Positions 1 through 11,826 of a DNA stretch of 64,000 bases are shown piece by piece. The notes under the pieces are model-generated. The model did no database searches and was not told where the DNA came from. It worked only from the letters and a program-made list of their open reading frames with translations. The DNA comes from Diplosphaera chodatii. Lineage: Eukaryota > Chlorophyta > Trebouxiophyceae > Prasiolales > Stichococcaceae. The translations under genes were made by a program, and so were the position numbers. The DNA lies in assembly GCA_032358165.1 (NCBI GenBank), contig JAALGY010000054.1:930001-994000 (forward strand). Reading direction: 5' to 3'. How positions within the stretch are numbered: the stretch's first letter is position 1; every line of letters starts with the position of its first letter.

Positions 1-64
1 TTGTTGCGATTCAATAAAATCTCAGAGTACACTCTCAGGCTCACTGCACAAAGGAGCTGACAAC

Positions 65-2154
65 ATGTGTCAGTCACAGCACGCTTCTGCTGATGCGCAC
101 ATCGTCACAGTTCAGTACGCAGACGTGCTGGAGTCCGACGATCTCACGACTGTAATTGCAGAGGTGCAAGTTCTCACCATGCGAACAACATGTACCACCA
201 CAGTGGCATGCAGTCTGCTCTGACGCGGCATCGCATGGTCATGTTGCCTTTGGTTGCATGGACAGGCTTTTGGTCCGGCGGGTCTCGGCATCATCCGCGT
301 CGCTGGCGTGCCGCGAGTGGAGCTCCTGCGGAGGCGCCTGTTGCCACTTGCACAGCAGTTTGCGGTGCGTTCCAACCTCACATACCCTGTCGAGGCTCCC
401 ATACCTTGTGTAGCCTTGCCAGCACCAGCTCAAGCAGAGTGGATGGCAGACAGATCGTCCTATTTGTGGTCGGAACATTCGTTTGGAGTCCTCCGGCTGC
501 AATCTGCAGGATCTGCCGGCGGAGGTCCGGGTGCGGTGCGAGGACCCCACCAGCCTGTACAACTTCGGGTGGAGCCACGGCAAGGAGACCCTGGGCAAGG
601 CGCCGGACACGCACAAGGGCTCCTACTATGCCAACCCGCTGCTGGACGCGCCCTCTGACGACCCGGACCTCATGCGCCGCTTCCCCGCCTACTGCAGGTC
701 TACACGTGCACGTGCATTGTGCATTGCAGAAGTCAGTGCTAGTTCAGTGTCTTACAAACTGGTCCAGGATACCACATTGCATGCACGCCAGGTTTCCAAG
801 TCAGCTTGCCGGTCAAGTGTTGTAGCCCCCGCAAGGTGTGAAAACGACCTTCGACTGCAGATGTGTCCATGCCGTGTTCTCAGGCCCAACATCTGGCCGG
901 GGGAAGCGCTGCCGGAGCTGGAGCCTGCATTCAAGGAGCTGGGGCGGCTGATGATGGATGTCGGGCTACGGCTGACCGAGCACTGCGACCAGTATATGGC
1001 GCAGCATGGTAGCACGGCGCAGTCGGGCCCCCTGCAGCAGATCCTGCTGCGCTCGCCATGCCCAAGGTCAGCAACTGTTGAGGCATCATGATACCGACCT
1101 TTATCTGGCCCTTGGGTGCCTGCATTTGCACCACGTGGTTGGCCGAGCCAGAACATGCTGCCACTGCAGGGGCGCCTGCTGCACTACTTCCCCCCGATGG
1201 GAGCTGCTGACAGCAGCGGAGGTGACTGGTGCGCATGGCACCGAGACCATGGCTCACTCACAGGTCAGCAGCTGCAGCCTTGAGACTATCCAATGGCGGC
1301 TTTGAGAATTGGCTACTGTCATTTAATTGAAGGCTGGATCGAGAAGCACTACTCGGGATTTCTCCCAGGACCTTGAGTGTCGCCCCACTGAGTTGGGTGG
1401 ACTCCTGACGGGCGTGCAGGACTAACAGCCGCAATGTACTTGCGCGGCGGACGGGAGGTGCCCTGCCCAGACGACACTGCGGGGCTGCACATCCGCGCGC
1501 GAGACGGCCAGGTCGTCAAGGCCACCATTGGGCCTAACGAGCTGGCATTCCAGGTGCGTCTGCCTCGCTGGACAATGTGGGCTTGTGAGCACCCATGCAC
1601 TGATGTCTCTGGTGTCTGACTGGCATGTGAGGCTGTGGCCACACAGTCTCGAATCACATGCTCTCAAGTCCGGTGGCTGCAGGTCGGCGAGTCCATGCAG
1701 ATTCATTCGGGCGGGCTGCTGCAGGCGACCCCGCACTTTGTGCGCAGCGCCTCGTCGCCCGCAGCCGCCGGCGTCAGCCGCAACACCTTCGCAGTCTTCA
1801 TGCAGCCCAGGCGAGCACAGCAGACCGATGTCATGGTTGTCCCGCTTTTGCCACTACGCCCTGCCACACACAGCAATTGCAGAGGTGCCAACGACATCTC
1901 ATCTCGCTCAAGGTGGGACGAGCCCATGGAGCCACCCAGCGGCTGCCACAGTTCCGACATTGGAGTTGGGCAGTGGAAGGCGGGCATGACGTTCGGCGAC
2001 TTTGCAGAGGTGCACGATGTGTGTGTGTGGATGTGTGCTGCTGGCCACAAATGGCGATGCTGTCATCCTTGACGCGATGCTCAGACAGCGAAGCCAGCAT
2101 GCTGACGTGCGATCTCTCTTGCTGCAGGCCACCATAGCACACAACTATTCGTGA
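65..2154 (+). CDS. 2-oxoglutarate/Fe(II)-dependent oxygenase family protein
   Basis: Nine exons (65-163, 266-364, 510-697, 884-1066, 1148-1263, 1420-1553, 1683-1810, 1913-2009, 2128-2154) join in frame to 356 residues. The protein resembles the plant isopenicillin-N-synthase-like oxygenases. Visible family signatures are GLGIIRVAGVP, YYANPLLDAP, NIWPGEALPELEPAF and GRLLHYFPP. The iron ligands are the HRD of WHRDHG (exon 5) and the distal His in QIHSGG or TPHFV (exon 7). RNTFAVFMQP supplies the late Arg expected near the 2-oxoglutarate site. The substrate is unknown. The start at 65 gives an N-terminus that runs straight into the conserved AFGPAGLGI stretch. The intron after exon 7 begins GC rather than GT. 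The exon 4/5 junction is the least certain one. The gene converges on MICU with about 240 bases between the stops. Confidence 0.85.
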
Positions 2155-2394
2155 TTTGCGCTGCTACAGCGTCAGCAAGCAGAGCAACATGTATAACACG
2201 AACTCCTGATGTATAATGTATTGTACAACATCTACATGTGCACGGTTCCTTTCAACTTCGGCAAACTTCACTACCGGTATGTAGCCTGGTCAGCATCTTC
2301 TAGCCAAAGCAATGCTGCTGAGGTGTTGCACATAGCCGTGGCATGGGATGAACAGGCGCAACACCAATATCACAGACCGATGCTGGCTGATGGT

Positions 2395-5374
2395 CTACAG
2401 TCCTACGCAGTTTCTGAGGCATGCCACAATGCCCATCTCCCGCATCTCATCAATGACCGCCGGTGTAGTGGTGCCATGCCGCCCCTCCCGCTGCCTGCAC
2501 GGGACCCATCCGCATCGCATCAGGGAACATGATGCAAAGCGGCATGAGAACGCTCTGCCATGGAATGACCGTGGAGAGCAGATTTGTCCCAGATGAACAC
2601 GAAGCCGTAAGGTGTTGACTGCACAAGCAAGCCTACGAACGTTAGGAACCTGCAAGCAGGGCTCACTCACTTGATGACGCCCACGAATTCGGGGCACGCC
2701 AGTGAGCCGTCATTCTCCACGTCGAACATGGAGAAGATGATGTCCACCTGTGCATCCTCCAGTGGCCTGCCGGTGATCTTCTTGACCGCCCGCTGCAGTG
2801 CATGCCAGGAGCACAAGTGAAGGATGGCAATATCAGACTGTACATAGCACCATGCGCTCAGGTGGCCCCTGCAGGCATACAGGCACTCACGTGACACGCC
2901 GCTGCACACTGTTGGGTGCAGCAGGCTGCACAGAAAAGCCGCCTCATTGGGCGCACACCTTGAAGTCGGCTTTGCGGAAAAAGCCCCTCGAGTTGTAGTG
3001 CAGGTCTGTTGCGACTGCCAAGCTGTGCACGTTGCGCCACAACGCGGCAAAGGTCTGAAAGCCCTTTTGCGACACCTTGGCAGCTTTCAATGCGTCCGGC
3101 ATACTGTCCACCTGGAGGGCTAGCGCAGAGCTCTATATGTGGATGTCTGCTTGCATTCACTATGACGTATGAAAGCTGCAGATGGCACAGCTTTGTGCCC
3201 ATGAGCTGAAATGTGTGGGTGATGCACCTGGCCAAGATAGTGGTGAATCTGATGCAGGCCGACGGACGCAATCATGCTGTGTGCAAAATCAGACCCCGTC
3301 ATGTACCCCTGCAATTCACAGCCACAAAGCTCTTGGCATACTCAGCGTGTAGCTCAAGCCGAAGCGATGAGGCGAATCACTCGGGCTTCCTAGCTGCAAC
3401 AAGGACGCACCGTGCCCTGCGGGTCATAGTGCTGGAACTCCAGGCGGTCAATCTCGGCGTGCAGGCCCTCCAGAAAGGCGTCAAAGGCCGCCAGGTCCAG
3501 CTTCTTCTGGCCGTCTTCCCCAAAGAAGTGCAGCATCAGCCCCGTGTCGTCCTCCCTGCATGACCGGCTGTGCGGTCAGACGCTGCTCGGGGCGCCTCGC
3601 ACCCCTCCGCTGGCCCAGCGCCAAGTTGTCAGGGTGACCAGTCCCGACCGGGAGGGCTTGCTCAGAACACTGTCGCGCTGCATATGATGGCAGGGAATGT
3701 AGTGTGAAGATCCAGCACATACTCGCGATGGGTATGCTCACTCGGTGGTCTGGCGGAACCCGGTGCGGCCTGCGCCGGCGCCTGCCGTCTTGCGCGTCCG
3801 CTCCTTCAACACCGCCGTCAGCGCTTCGAACTCGTCCTGCGCACGTGTACACACACGCTGTCCTGACCCCACACGACTACAGGCACACACTTGCCAGACC
3901 ACCACCTGCCAATACGTGCAGCCAGGACAAAGTGCAACAGCATCCCTGCCACGCGCCAACCGCATGCACACCAGGAAGGCACACCTTGTCGATCGTGCCA
4001 CTGTCGTCCTCGTCAAGCATTGCGAAAGCTATCTCTGCATCCTGCGAGATGAACCTCGTCACCATAAGCATGTGCCGGAGTGCAAACCCTGTGAGGCTGA
4101 ATTATCGACTGCACTGAAGCCGCTGCGCATCATGCAAACCCCACCACTGTACCTTGAGCGGGATGGACAGCAGCGTCACTATCAACAGGTACTCGTGGAA
4201 GTTGATCAGCCCATCACCATCGATGTCGAAATGCTTCATGAAGAAGTTGCTCTGCAGCAAGCATCAGGAGAGCCACTGTGTCGTGCAGCCATCACACTCA
4301 AGTCACGGTGTCTTAGGTCACGGCAGGCCAGCATATGGCAACATACATGCAGCGCGTGCAGTGCATTGCCGCACCACTTGCTTCTCTGCCGCTGTGGCCG
4401 TGGGGATGCCCCTGGTGGGCTCCCCCGGCAGCGAGCCGCTGCGCACGATGCGCTCCCTGTCCGGCGGGTACACGGATATGAGCGCCGCCAGCAGATCCTG
4501 AGGTGCCAGACACACGGTGGACCTCAGCAGCAGATGCTAGCATCCATTTGGCTGGAAGCAAGTGGTAGATGCATCAATCATTGTTTGCGTCCTGTTTCTA
4601 TGCGTTCAGCTGCGACAGCGCCCACAGAAGACAAGTCGCAGTAGTGCCTGACCACAACAGTCTGGATACATGACCATAACCCCATCACATACCTGGGGTC
4701 GCATGAAGGCGCTGCCGTCGCTGCGTTTCTCGTTTGCGAAGTACTCGTAGACCTTCTCCGAGTTGGAGAGCTCCCGAATGCGCTTCTCGTACAGGAAGTA
4801 CAGCCGCTGCTTCTCTTTCAAGGGCACAAGGTGCGTGCCCTGCAGGGCAGAAACCACATGCTCATATCTGCGCAGGGAACATGCCTGAGCAGCCTTCCAA
4901 TGCTGCGACACACATGATGATGTCAAAGCCAGCAGAGGCCAAGGCACCTCGCTGGTGTTGCTGGCAGCATCGCCAGTGGGAGGTGGCGGCATGTCGCTGG
5001 TGACGCTGCTGGCACTCGCTTCTGCTGTGCAGAGCGTCGCTGCGGCTGCTGCGGCCACAAGTGTGAGCCACCTACAATGTGCGCAAGGACTTGATCTACT
5101 TCGATGGTGTGTGTTCCGTGCAATGCTCCACAGAAGGGATGAGCACAATCCCTTTGGTGCAGATTGCCCCTGTGGGCATCGTCTGTGCTCACCCTGGATG
5201 GTGCATGCTGCTCTTGTCATGTCGGTGCTGTTGCGCCGCAACCAGTGCAGCACTTGCACTTGGATCAGCACCGTGCCCCGCAGCGCTTCCTTGTCGCGAT
5301 GAGTATGTTGCAAGACTGCTGAGCGCCCTTGCAAGAGTTGCATTGCGTTTCCCAGCTCTAAGCACATGTAGCAT
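2395..5374 (-). CDS. MICU: MICU-type EF-hand regulator of the mitochondrial calcium uniporter
   Basis: Twelve exons (high to low: 5193-5374, 4948-5071, 4693-4839, 4378-4497, 4153-4251, 3985-4041, 3742-3836, 3411-3555, 3228-3308, 2959-3111, 2671-2792, 2395-2494) splice without a phase error to 474 residues. MICU proteins sit in the intermembrane space and gate Ca2+ entry through MCU. The N-terminus (MLHVLRAGKRNATLARAL) looks like a mitochondrial presequence, followed by a short hydrophobic Ala-rich stretch near residue 65. The family core is clear: EKRIRELSNSEKVYEYFA, then PPDRERIVRSG, then EF-hand loops DIDGDGLINFHE (about 200), DEDDSGTIDKDE (about 235) and DVENDGSLACPE (about 425). All calcium-ligand positions look intact. 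Ser/Asp-rich helix exon 9 (TGSDFAHSMIASV) matches the family. The last exon (KQREGRHG...) fits the C-terminal tail after EFVGVIK; reading through the donor instead would give an immediate TGA. Confidence 0.93.
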
Positions 5375-5972
5375 TGTGATGCAGGCTATCAACTCTGATG
5401 TATCATACGAACCTAGGCCACCTCTTGTTGCCAAAATGACCACGGTTCAGCTGGAAGATGCGGTTGTGGAGCTCATGCATGCACTGGTCGAGCAAAGCTC
5501 TGTGCTAAGGTGATCATGACTTGGACGCTGTTGTATGTAGCATTCGCGCCAGGACCACCACAACTGCACACAGGTATGCAACTGAATCTGCGGCTGGTGG
5601 ATTGCAAGATCGAGCAGACGGCAGCAATGATACACGCGGAGAGCGTGCGAGTGACTACTGAAGTGTCAAGTGCCAGGCTGGCGATGTTGGCAAGTTGACT
5701 TTGTAGAAACTGTGTCTGATTGCATTCTGTGCTTCCGTCATCCTCTTCAACAGCCTCCTCAGCACGCGGTCAGATATAACACAGCAAGAACATCAACCAT
5801 CCAACCCGTGCAAGCAGTGATGCACAAGTACGTTTTGAGAGGATGTCAGGTCTGAGGCTTGGCAGATGCACTGCAGCCACAGCACCAATGTGCGCCGTCC
5901 GCCCACCACGCACATGAGTACGGCTTCTAACCTACGTCCACGTAGTTGGCACTCCCCAGCCACAAGTGGCCA

Positions 5973-6871
5973 TCATGCCTCGCCTCGCTTCCAGGCCTTG
6001 AGTGCCGCAAGGGTGGCAAAGTCGAGGTCCTTGCCCAGGATCGTCTGCTTGCGTGCAGACAAGACCTCAGGGCGGTGCGAATGCAGTGAGCACCACGGGA
6101 CGACAGGTTCCAGCACATCACATGTGCTGTGTGCTGCAACCGTCACTCTGAGCTACAGATGGTTGAGAGCTGATAGGAAACGTACCTTCAACTTCGTATC
6201 GTCTGATGCCTCCTGACCCTCAGGAGCCTACATGCCAGTATGTAATTCGTTGGGTGCTGCAAGTCAGACACTGCATCAGTCGCCAGCGTAGGATACGCAG
6301 AGTAGCTGTGCCTCACCTTATCATTCTGGTTCTGCACTTTCTTGAGCAAATTCTCGAGCTGTTGCCGCTCCTGGAGCAGGTGTAATAGAAGGCAGTTCAC
6401 CATCACATGCACAAGATGGCAAGGAGCATGTTGCACACGTTCAGTGTCGTTTGCATGAGGTGGCAGTAGACACACCTGTTTGTTGAAGTACACACGCTGC
6501 ATTCGCAGGGCCAAACATGTCAGCAATGCTTCAATTCTGACTGTTCATGCTCCGCAGTGGTCGGTCATGTGTGTCGGTGGCATGCAGGTGGTTGCAAACA
6601 AGCCATGTACGGTTCACAGTGCACAATACTGATGAAAGCATCACGACATGACGGTACTGACCTCCTCGCCACGCTCTCTTTCTGCAGCAAACATAGGTTT
6701 CCAGCTCAGCAAGATGAGCACACAGCATATCATGCAGCATGCCGCATCTGTAGCTTGCACTCTGGATAGTAGCCCACCGTCAAATCCGGAGGCCATCAGC
6801 CGGCTGCCCATTGCCAGCTGCGCCGGATGCACAGCCTGCAAACGCGCTGCGGCCTGCGCTGCGCGCAGCAT
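5973..6871 (-). CDS. IF1: Mitochondrial F1-ATPase inhibitor protein (IF1)
   Basis: Five tiny exons (6778-6871, 6662-6681, 6476-6496, 6317-6370, 5973-6065) join in perfect phase to 93 residues. Residues 1-31 (MLRAAQAAARLQAVHPAQL...) form an Arg/Ala-rich presequence without acids until FD. They are followed by the IF1 inhibitory signature ERERGEERVYFNKQERQQLE, which matches the conserved basic/acidic-plus-YF pattern that inserts into the F1 alpha/beta interface. A Leu-rich coil (LENLLKKVQNQNDK) comes next. The protein would block ATP hydrolysis by the mitochondrial ATP synthase when the matrix acidifies. The tail (VLSARKQTILGKDLDFATLAALKAWKRGEA region, residues 64-93) is not part of the motif I know. 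Two exons are only 20-21 bases, so automatic predictors may miss this gene. It follows MICU's 5' end on the same strand, about 600 bases away, and is divergent from OEP21. Confidence 0.85.
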
Positions 6872-7459
6872 GCTTGGGGACGACGTTGTGGTTTTGCCCT
6901 GCGCAGTGGCACACTGTGATCTCATGAACAGCTCAGTTGACAAATTCTCGGTGTGTCGAAGCCCAGTGCTCAGATGGTCATGGCTATTGTCACTCTTGAG
7001 GCCTTCAGCTGCTCTGGAACACCGTGATCATGCAAACCACCTGGGGCGCGAGCCTTGCCCAAGACTACCAGGCGTATGAGTATAGCGATGCGGGAAAGTG
7101 CAGGTTGCAGACCGTGCAAGTCGGCATCGGTGAGCATCTGCGCAAGAGCTCCGACACTGATGGGACTGTCAGTGTTGCGGGAACTGCATGCATGCGAAGG
7201 ATGTCCCGACCCCTCCCTCTGCTCACGGTCTTCTTTCTGGTATGACCTCGGCAATAACTTGCTTTCTGCACTCTTCACACCGACCAAGGGCCTGCGACGC
7301 ACCCTCTAGCTGTACTGCAACGCGGCTGTACACCGAACCCCGCACTTGACTGTTTTGGACTGGAGGCATTGGGTATCGGAAAGTCGGCCTGGGCTGTGAT
7401 CGGAGGTGGCAGGGCTTCAGTAACTTGCTGCAGCACGAACAGCAACAACAGCAGCTGTC
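6872..7459. promoter_or_regulatory. Divergent intergenic region between IF1 and OEP21
   Basis: This 588-base spacer separates the IF1 start (minus) from the OEP21 start (plus), so it must hold both promoters and 5' UTRs. A 110-codon open frame on the minus strand (6970-7302) has no recognisable motif and mediocre codon use, so I do not call it. No clear TATA box is visible. Confidence 0.5.
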
Positions 7460-8688
7460 ATGGAGACACAGCTGGTGTACGATAACAACCGCAAAAGCTT
7501 GGGCCTCAGAGTCAGGGAGACTATACTCACGCCAGGCAACGGGATCCTGGGCAATCTGGCACTCAAGGTGCACGGCGTGCTCAATACGCGGACAGGTGGG
7601 CAAACTTTTCCGTGGTGCTGTTAGTAGCAGCTGCAGAAGCATGTCGTGTGCGGCTGCAGCGGCAATTTCTCTGCATGCCCGCGGTCGTGGGATACATTCC
7701 ATGCACTGTATGGATAGCATCAAGCTGAAGTCGAAGCGCATGATTATGCAATGACAGGGCAACTGGACTACAATGGCAGCCTCGCGAAGTTTCTCACGGG
7801 TGCCGTGCGGCGGCGCAATGTCTACTATGCAAAGACAAAACTGCGGATTGGACCCATGGTCAGCTTTGACAGCAAAACCGAGGACATAGTGGGAGGCCTG
7901 CTGCTGAAGAAGCACACCGCTATCGGCGGCAACTTCGACCTGTGGCTGAAGATTGCTGCATCGGCAGAGGTCAACACACGCACAAAGCAGGTCCGCTCCG
8001 TAGCCTGGGCTTGCATCGCTCTGTCATCAACTGGCGTGTGCCGGCAGTTGCAGCATCAATATTTGCCATCGCCGCTGATGCTGTTGGGAAGTGTCTGTCG
8101 GTGTGACCAACAATGACATTTGTGCTTCAGCCCCATCAATGTACACCTGCTGCACATTCCTTGCAGCCCTTGGGCCGTGGGCATGTGCGGCTAAGCAAGA
8201 GCATCTACAACTTCACAGAGCGGCAGGACGTGAGGCTGGCAGTCGGCTACCGGGGCACGGTGGATGACAAGGGCAATGTCAAGGGGGTGAGGGCGATCAG
8301 TCTGATTGATTTGTGCAGCAATTCGATAAAATGCATTTGACAGTTTGCATCGCTTCTAATGCGCAACACATCAGCAGTGACGGCAGCAATGCTGCACTGC
8401 TATTGCACTATCGTTGAGCACACGAGCCGACGTGCTGCTCTTCCGCGTGTGCAGGACTATTATGGGCAGCTGAGGGAAAACAACTGGGCACTGCACACCG
8501 ACTTCAGGTGAGCAGCTTGAATCATCGAACTATCTGCCAGCCAGGAGCGACTTGTTTCAAAGCATCTACCATTCTCTTGGCCAAGCTGTTTGTCTACCTT
8601 GGCTGAAACCCTGGTATACACAGAAATGAGCCTCAATCGGACTTCCCGCTCCCACAGGGGTTATGTTGGGATGCGGTATGACCTTTGA
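7460..8688 (+). CDS. OEP21: Chloroplast outer envelope pore protein OEP21
   Basis: Five exons (7460-7595, 7758-7990, 8167-8286, 8455-8507, 8658-8688) give 190 residues, close to the length of plant OEP21. OEP21 is a beta-barrel anion channel of the plastid outer envelope, described as passing triose phosphates and other phosphorylated metabolites with regulation by ATP. Matching landmarks in order: METQLVY and LKVHGVLNTRTG at the N-terminus, RRRNVYYAKTKLRIG, a middle SIYNFTERQDVRLAVGY strand, LRENNWALHTDFRG and the C-terminal VGMRYDL, which parallels the plant WNVRYDL end. No transit peptide is expected for this family and none is seen. The small last exon (31 bases) completes the Arg-Gly codon precisely, which fixes the stop. 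Confidence 0.88.
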
Positions 8689-9412
8689 AGCCCTTTGTCT
8701 GGCCAAGAATGCGGCAGGCGACGGACGGGCACGCGACTGCATCAGCATGGAAGACATCAGCAAGTGCATGACAGTGAAGATTGCAATGATGATAGCATGT
8801 GTGTGCTTCTGGCATTCAGTACAGCAGCGGCCGCCATGTTCACAGCAGATTGGCAGTGCTCAGTCAACAAAAAGCATTACCTCAAACGACGAGGATGTCA
8901 CCTGAGTCCACAGCACTGACGATGCTCACAGTGGGGTGGCATCCCGTCGATGGCATACTCGGTGACAAGCACTTCCTCCTGCACTTCCAGCGGCTGGAAG
9001 CTGCAGTGGCCCTGCCAAAGGGGGTTGTCCAAGCGCAGCGACCTGGCTGAGCATGTGTGAAAAGAGGCTGACACCCGCCCCAATTTCAAATAGAAGCACG
9101 TCGAACAGCCGGGTTACAGCCTGGAAGTGCAGTTGCAACGCTGCCATATCGTAGAGTAGGAGGCCAGCCATCCATAGGGTGTCAGCGACGTGCCTTGAGC
9201 GATGCTAGCGGGCGCGTTGCCAATCCTGCTGCCAGCACCGGTGGCCAGAGTAGCTCTTCCGCATACTGCGGGATACAATGCGCCGTTATACAAGCAGGTG
9301 ACTGCACCGGCTGTGCTGGGTTTGGCGCAACTCATGCCAGCTTTAACACACACGTCGCCCTGATGTCTGTGGGCAAAGCACAGCAGTAACGACTGCACAG
9401 GCTCGAGCGCTG
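8689..9412. other. Intergenic stretch with an uncalled minus-strand open frame
   Basis: Between OEP21 and the SixA-like gene. Minus-strand frames at 8898-9171 encode fragments such as LLLYDMAALQLHFQAVTRLFD and a frame ending near PLEVQEEVLVTEYAIDG, in different frames joined by possible splice sites. I recognise no family, so I leave them uncalled. Confidence 0.35.
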
Positions 9413-10853
9413 ATGCTGCAACCTGCAGGCCGGACATTCAAGCGCATCAGGCTGTGCATCCGTCGCCGGTGCATTGCATGGTCAGCGGCACCAGCGACAA
9501 CATGCAGCACGACAACGAGAGACAGCAGCGGCAGCTGGCAGCCAGCACGTGTCGGACACCAGGTGAGGACGTCGAGCTTCCCGTGGTTTGAGCCTCCAGC
9601 ACAGTGGCCATGTGCAGGTGCCATGTGGCACGTGCCACCTCAAGGTGGCTTGTGCCAACCCCGGCGCATGTCGGCGCAGGCTGCGTCTGGTGATGATGCG
9701 CCACGCGGAGAGCGAAGACGCAGCGCATAGCACAGCGCGTGATCACGACCGTGAAATTACTGCGGAGGGCCGGCAAGCGGCACAGCAGGTTCGCGCACCG
9801 CTGTGCGTCATACGGCTCTTGAGCGCAGGGAACTGCAAGGCCACCTCAACGGTGGAGCTCAATGCTGCCACTGTAAACCCCTCCCCCCCCTTCTCACAAG
9901 TGCACGACTTCGTCTTGCTTGCAGGTGGCCCAGCAGCTGGCAGACCTCGGCTGGGTGGCAGATCTTGTCATCTGCAGCGACTCCACACGCACTCGGCAGA
10001 CTCTCGAGGCGATGCAGGACGCGCGAGTTGGCCTGGAGGTAGCGCCCTTTGCTTACTATTATACAATCGCTTGCGCTCTTCCTCAGAACCTGAGCGCAGG
10101 TGGAGGCTGCTGGCAGCAGCGAGGACCGTGCAGAACCATGCACACCGTGATATGGTGACTGCAGGGCGCGAAGGTACACCTGCGTGGGGACTTGTACACA
10201 ATAGCAGCACTGGATGGCCAGACCCGCTCGCACCTCCAGGCGCGCCATGTTCTGGCTCACAACTGTTCAACAGTGCGTGTTACCAGCAGCCCACTGCCCA
10301 AAACGTGGAAGGCAATGTGGTCATCCTTGGCATGCAGGGCATCATTGCAGAGCAAACCGCAGGGTTGGATGCCAGGTGCATCCTTGCAATGGGCCATAAC
10401 AAGGGGTGGAGTGAAGCGGCTACCAGCTTTACGGTAAGACTGCCTGCATGTGGTCCTTTGCCACTGGAGATGAAGGCTGCTGGAAGGATCGATTCGTGCA
10501 TCGATCATGCAATGCACACATGGTCGCAGGGAGAGAAGGTCAAGTTGGGTCCATGCACAGCAGCTCTGCTGGACCTACATGCATCCAGGTCAGTGCACAG
10601 CGCTTCAACAACAACAAGATGCAACACCGATGGCAGCACCTGCATACATTGCCACTGTCCATTGCACGGTCAAGAAGTTGTCAATGCTGAGCAGCAAGTA
10701 ACAAGTGTATGATGCTGCAGCTGGGAGGAGGCATTTCAGGAGGACGAGGCCTCACCCTGGGGGCTGGTGTGCACAATTTCAGCGGGTACAGCAGCTGCCA
10801 ACAGGGTAGCAGCAGAGGAAACGGAGCCTCTGGAAAGGCCTGCCTTCGGATGA
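9413..10853 (+). CDS. SixA-like histidine phosphatase (phosphoglycerate mutase superfamily)
   Basis: Seven exons: 9413-9562, about 9618-9788, 9925-10038, 10165 to about 10277, a fifth ending at 10433, 10530-10588 and 10721-10853. The catalytic RHG-type motif appears as VMMRHAESED, followed by DHDREITAEGRQAA, LICSDSTRTRQTLEAM, the YTIAALDGQT strand, the second catalytic His in AMGHNKGW, and LGPCTAALLD. This order is that of SixA and its plant homologues, which remove phosphate from phosphohistidine or small substrates; the natural substrate here is unknown. The last exon (SWEEAFQEDEASPWGL...) matches the plant C-terminus. Residues 1-50 are Arg/Ser/Thr-rich and could be an organelle transit peptide. 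The junction between exons 4 and 5 is not resolved. Confidence 0.8.
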
Positions 10854-11826
10854 GCCATACTGGCTTTGCTGCATGTACACTGGCTTCGACCTGCTGACTG
10901 TTCTTCGATGTGCAACTCACAAGAGGGTGCCATCAGCAGCAGGGCTGCTCTGGTAGGACTGGATGCATTCCAGGTTGCTCATGCCCATAGGTGGCCACAT
11001 GACGCTGAATCATGTTGAGGTGCAGCGTTACAGCACATGTCACAACCGTCTCAACAACCAGTCGACATGTCATAGACAACACACTCGAACGAACAAGATC
11101 AGAGCAGTATCCGATGCAGATATGCCTGGACAACACTTGTCAACTTGGCTGATCTGAATCTAGAAGCAGGCCGAACAGGCACTCAACGCCCCGCACCACA
11201 TGACAGACTGTCTCAAAGCCCATCTTAGTGATGCACGCTGCAATATTTCGCAACTGTAGTAGTCGGTGAGGCGCTCACAAGCCCATGTTGCCCAGCCAGC
11301 CAATCAAGTCATAACTTGCCCAATAGGAACCGTTTTTTTTTGGGGGCCGCTGCTCTGAACATAGGCGGCAAGTACTGATGGTGCTGTCGTCAAAAAATAT
11401 TGGCCAAAGCCACTAGTGCCAGTCAATGTGGCAGGGTGGCAGCTGCAGTGCCAATTTGCGCTCGAGATCGCTGTGCTAGGCGGCTGTGCCCCAGGTTGCT
11501 CCGACTGCTCGTTGGACAGCAATTTGCTGCCAATCGCAGATCAGCCATCGCAAGGTGGGAGCCGGAAGACTCATACTGCAGCTGGACTGCGGACGCCTGC
11601 AGCACTTGCTGCCAACTGATGTCACAAACCGAAAGTCAGATAGCTGCGAGGGGCGGGGCGGCGACAGGAAGCAAGTCTCGCTGCCCCTGACATGGTAGGT
11701 GGTTCTTCTCAACATACTGATCAAATTCGCTTGCGGTTCTCCTGCGGCTGCTCGCTGGGCGCTGCCTGCTGCTGATGCCTGCAGCAGCTGCGTGGCGGCT
11801 GGGAGCAGGCGGCTGCCGCCGCCAGC
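10854..11826. other. Convergent intergenic region (two 3' ends)
   Basis: Lies between the stops of the SixA-like gene (plus) and the CCT gene (minus), so it should hold both 3' UTRs. It contains a run of nine T at 11333-11341 followed by G's. Short open frames show no motif. Nothing else is recognised. Confidence 0.5.

Noticed and set aside
6970..7302. 110-codon minus-strand frame upstream of IF1
   Set aside because: Considered as an extra IF1 exon, but the IF1 model starts cleanly with a presequence downstream and this frame has no motif.
11333..11341. Run of nine T as a possible Pol III terminator
   Set aside because: No A/B box or tRNA-like fold upstream was seen; it lies in a 3' UTR region between convergent genes.
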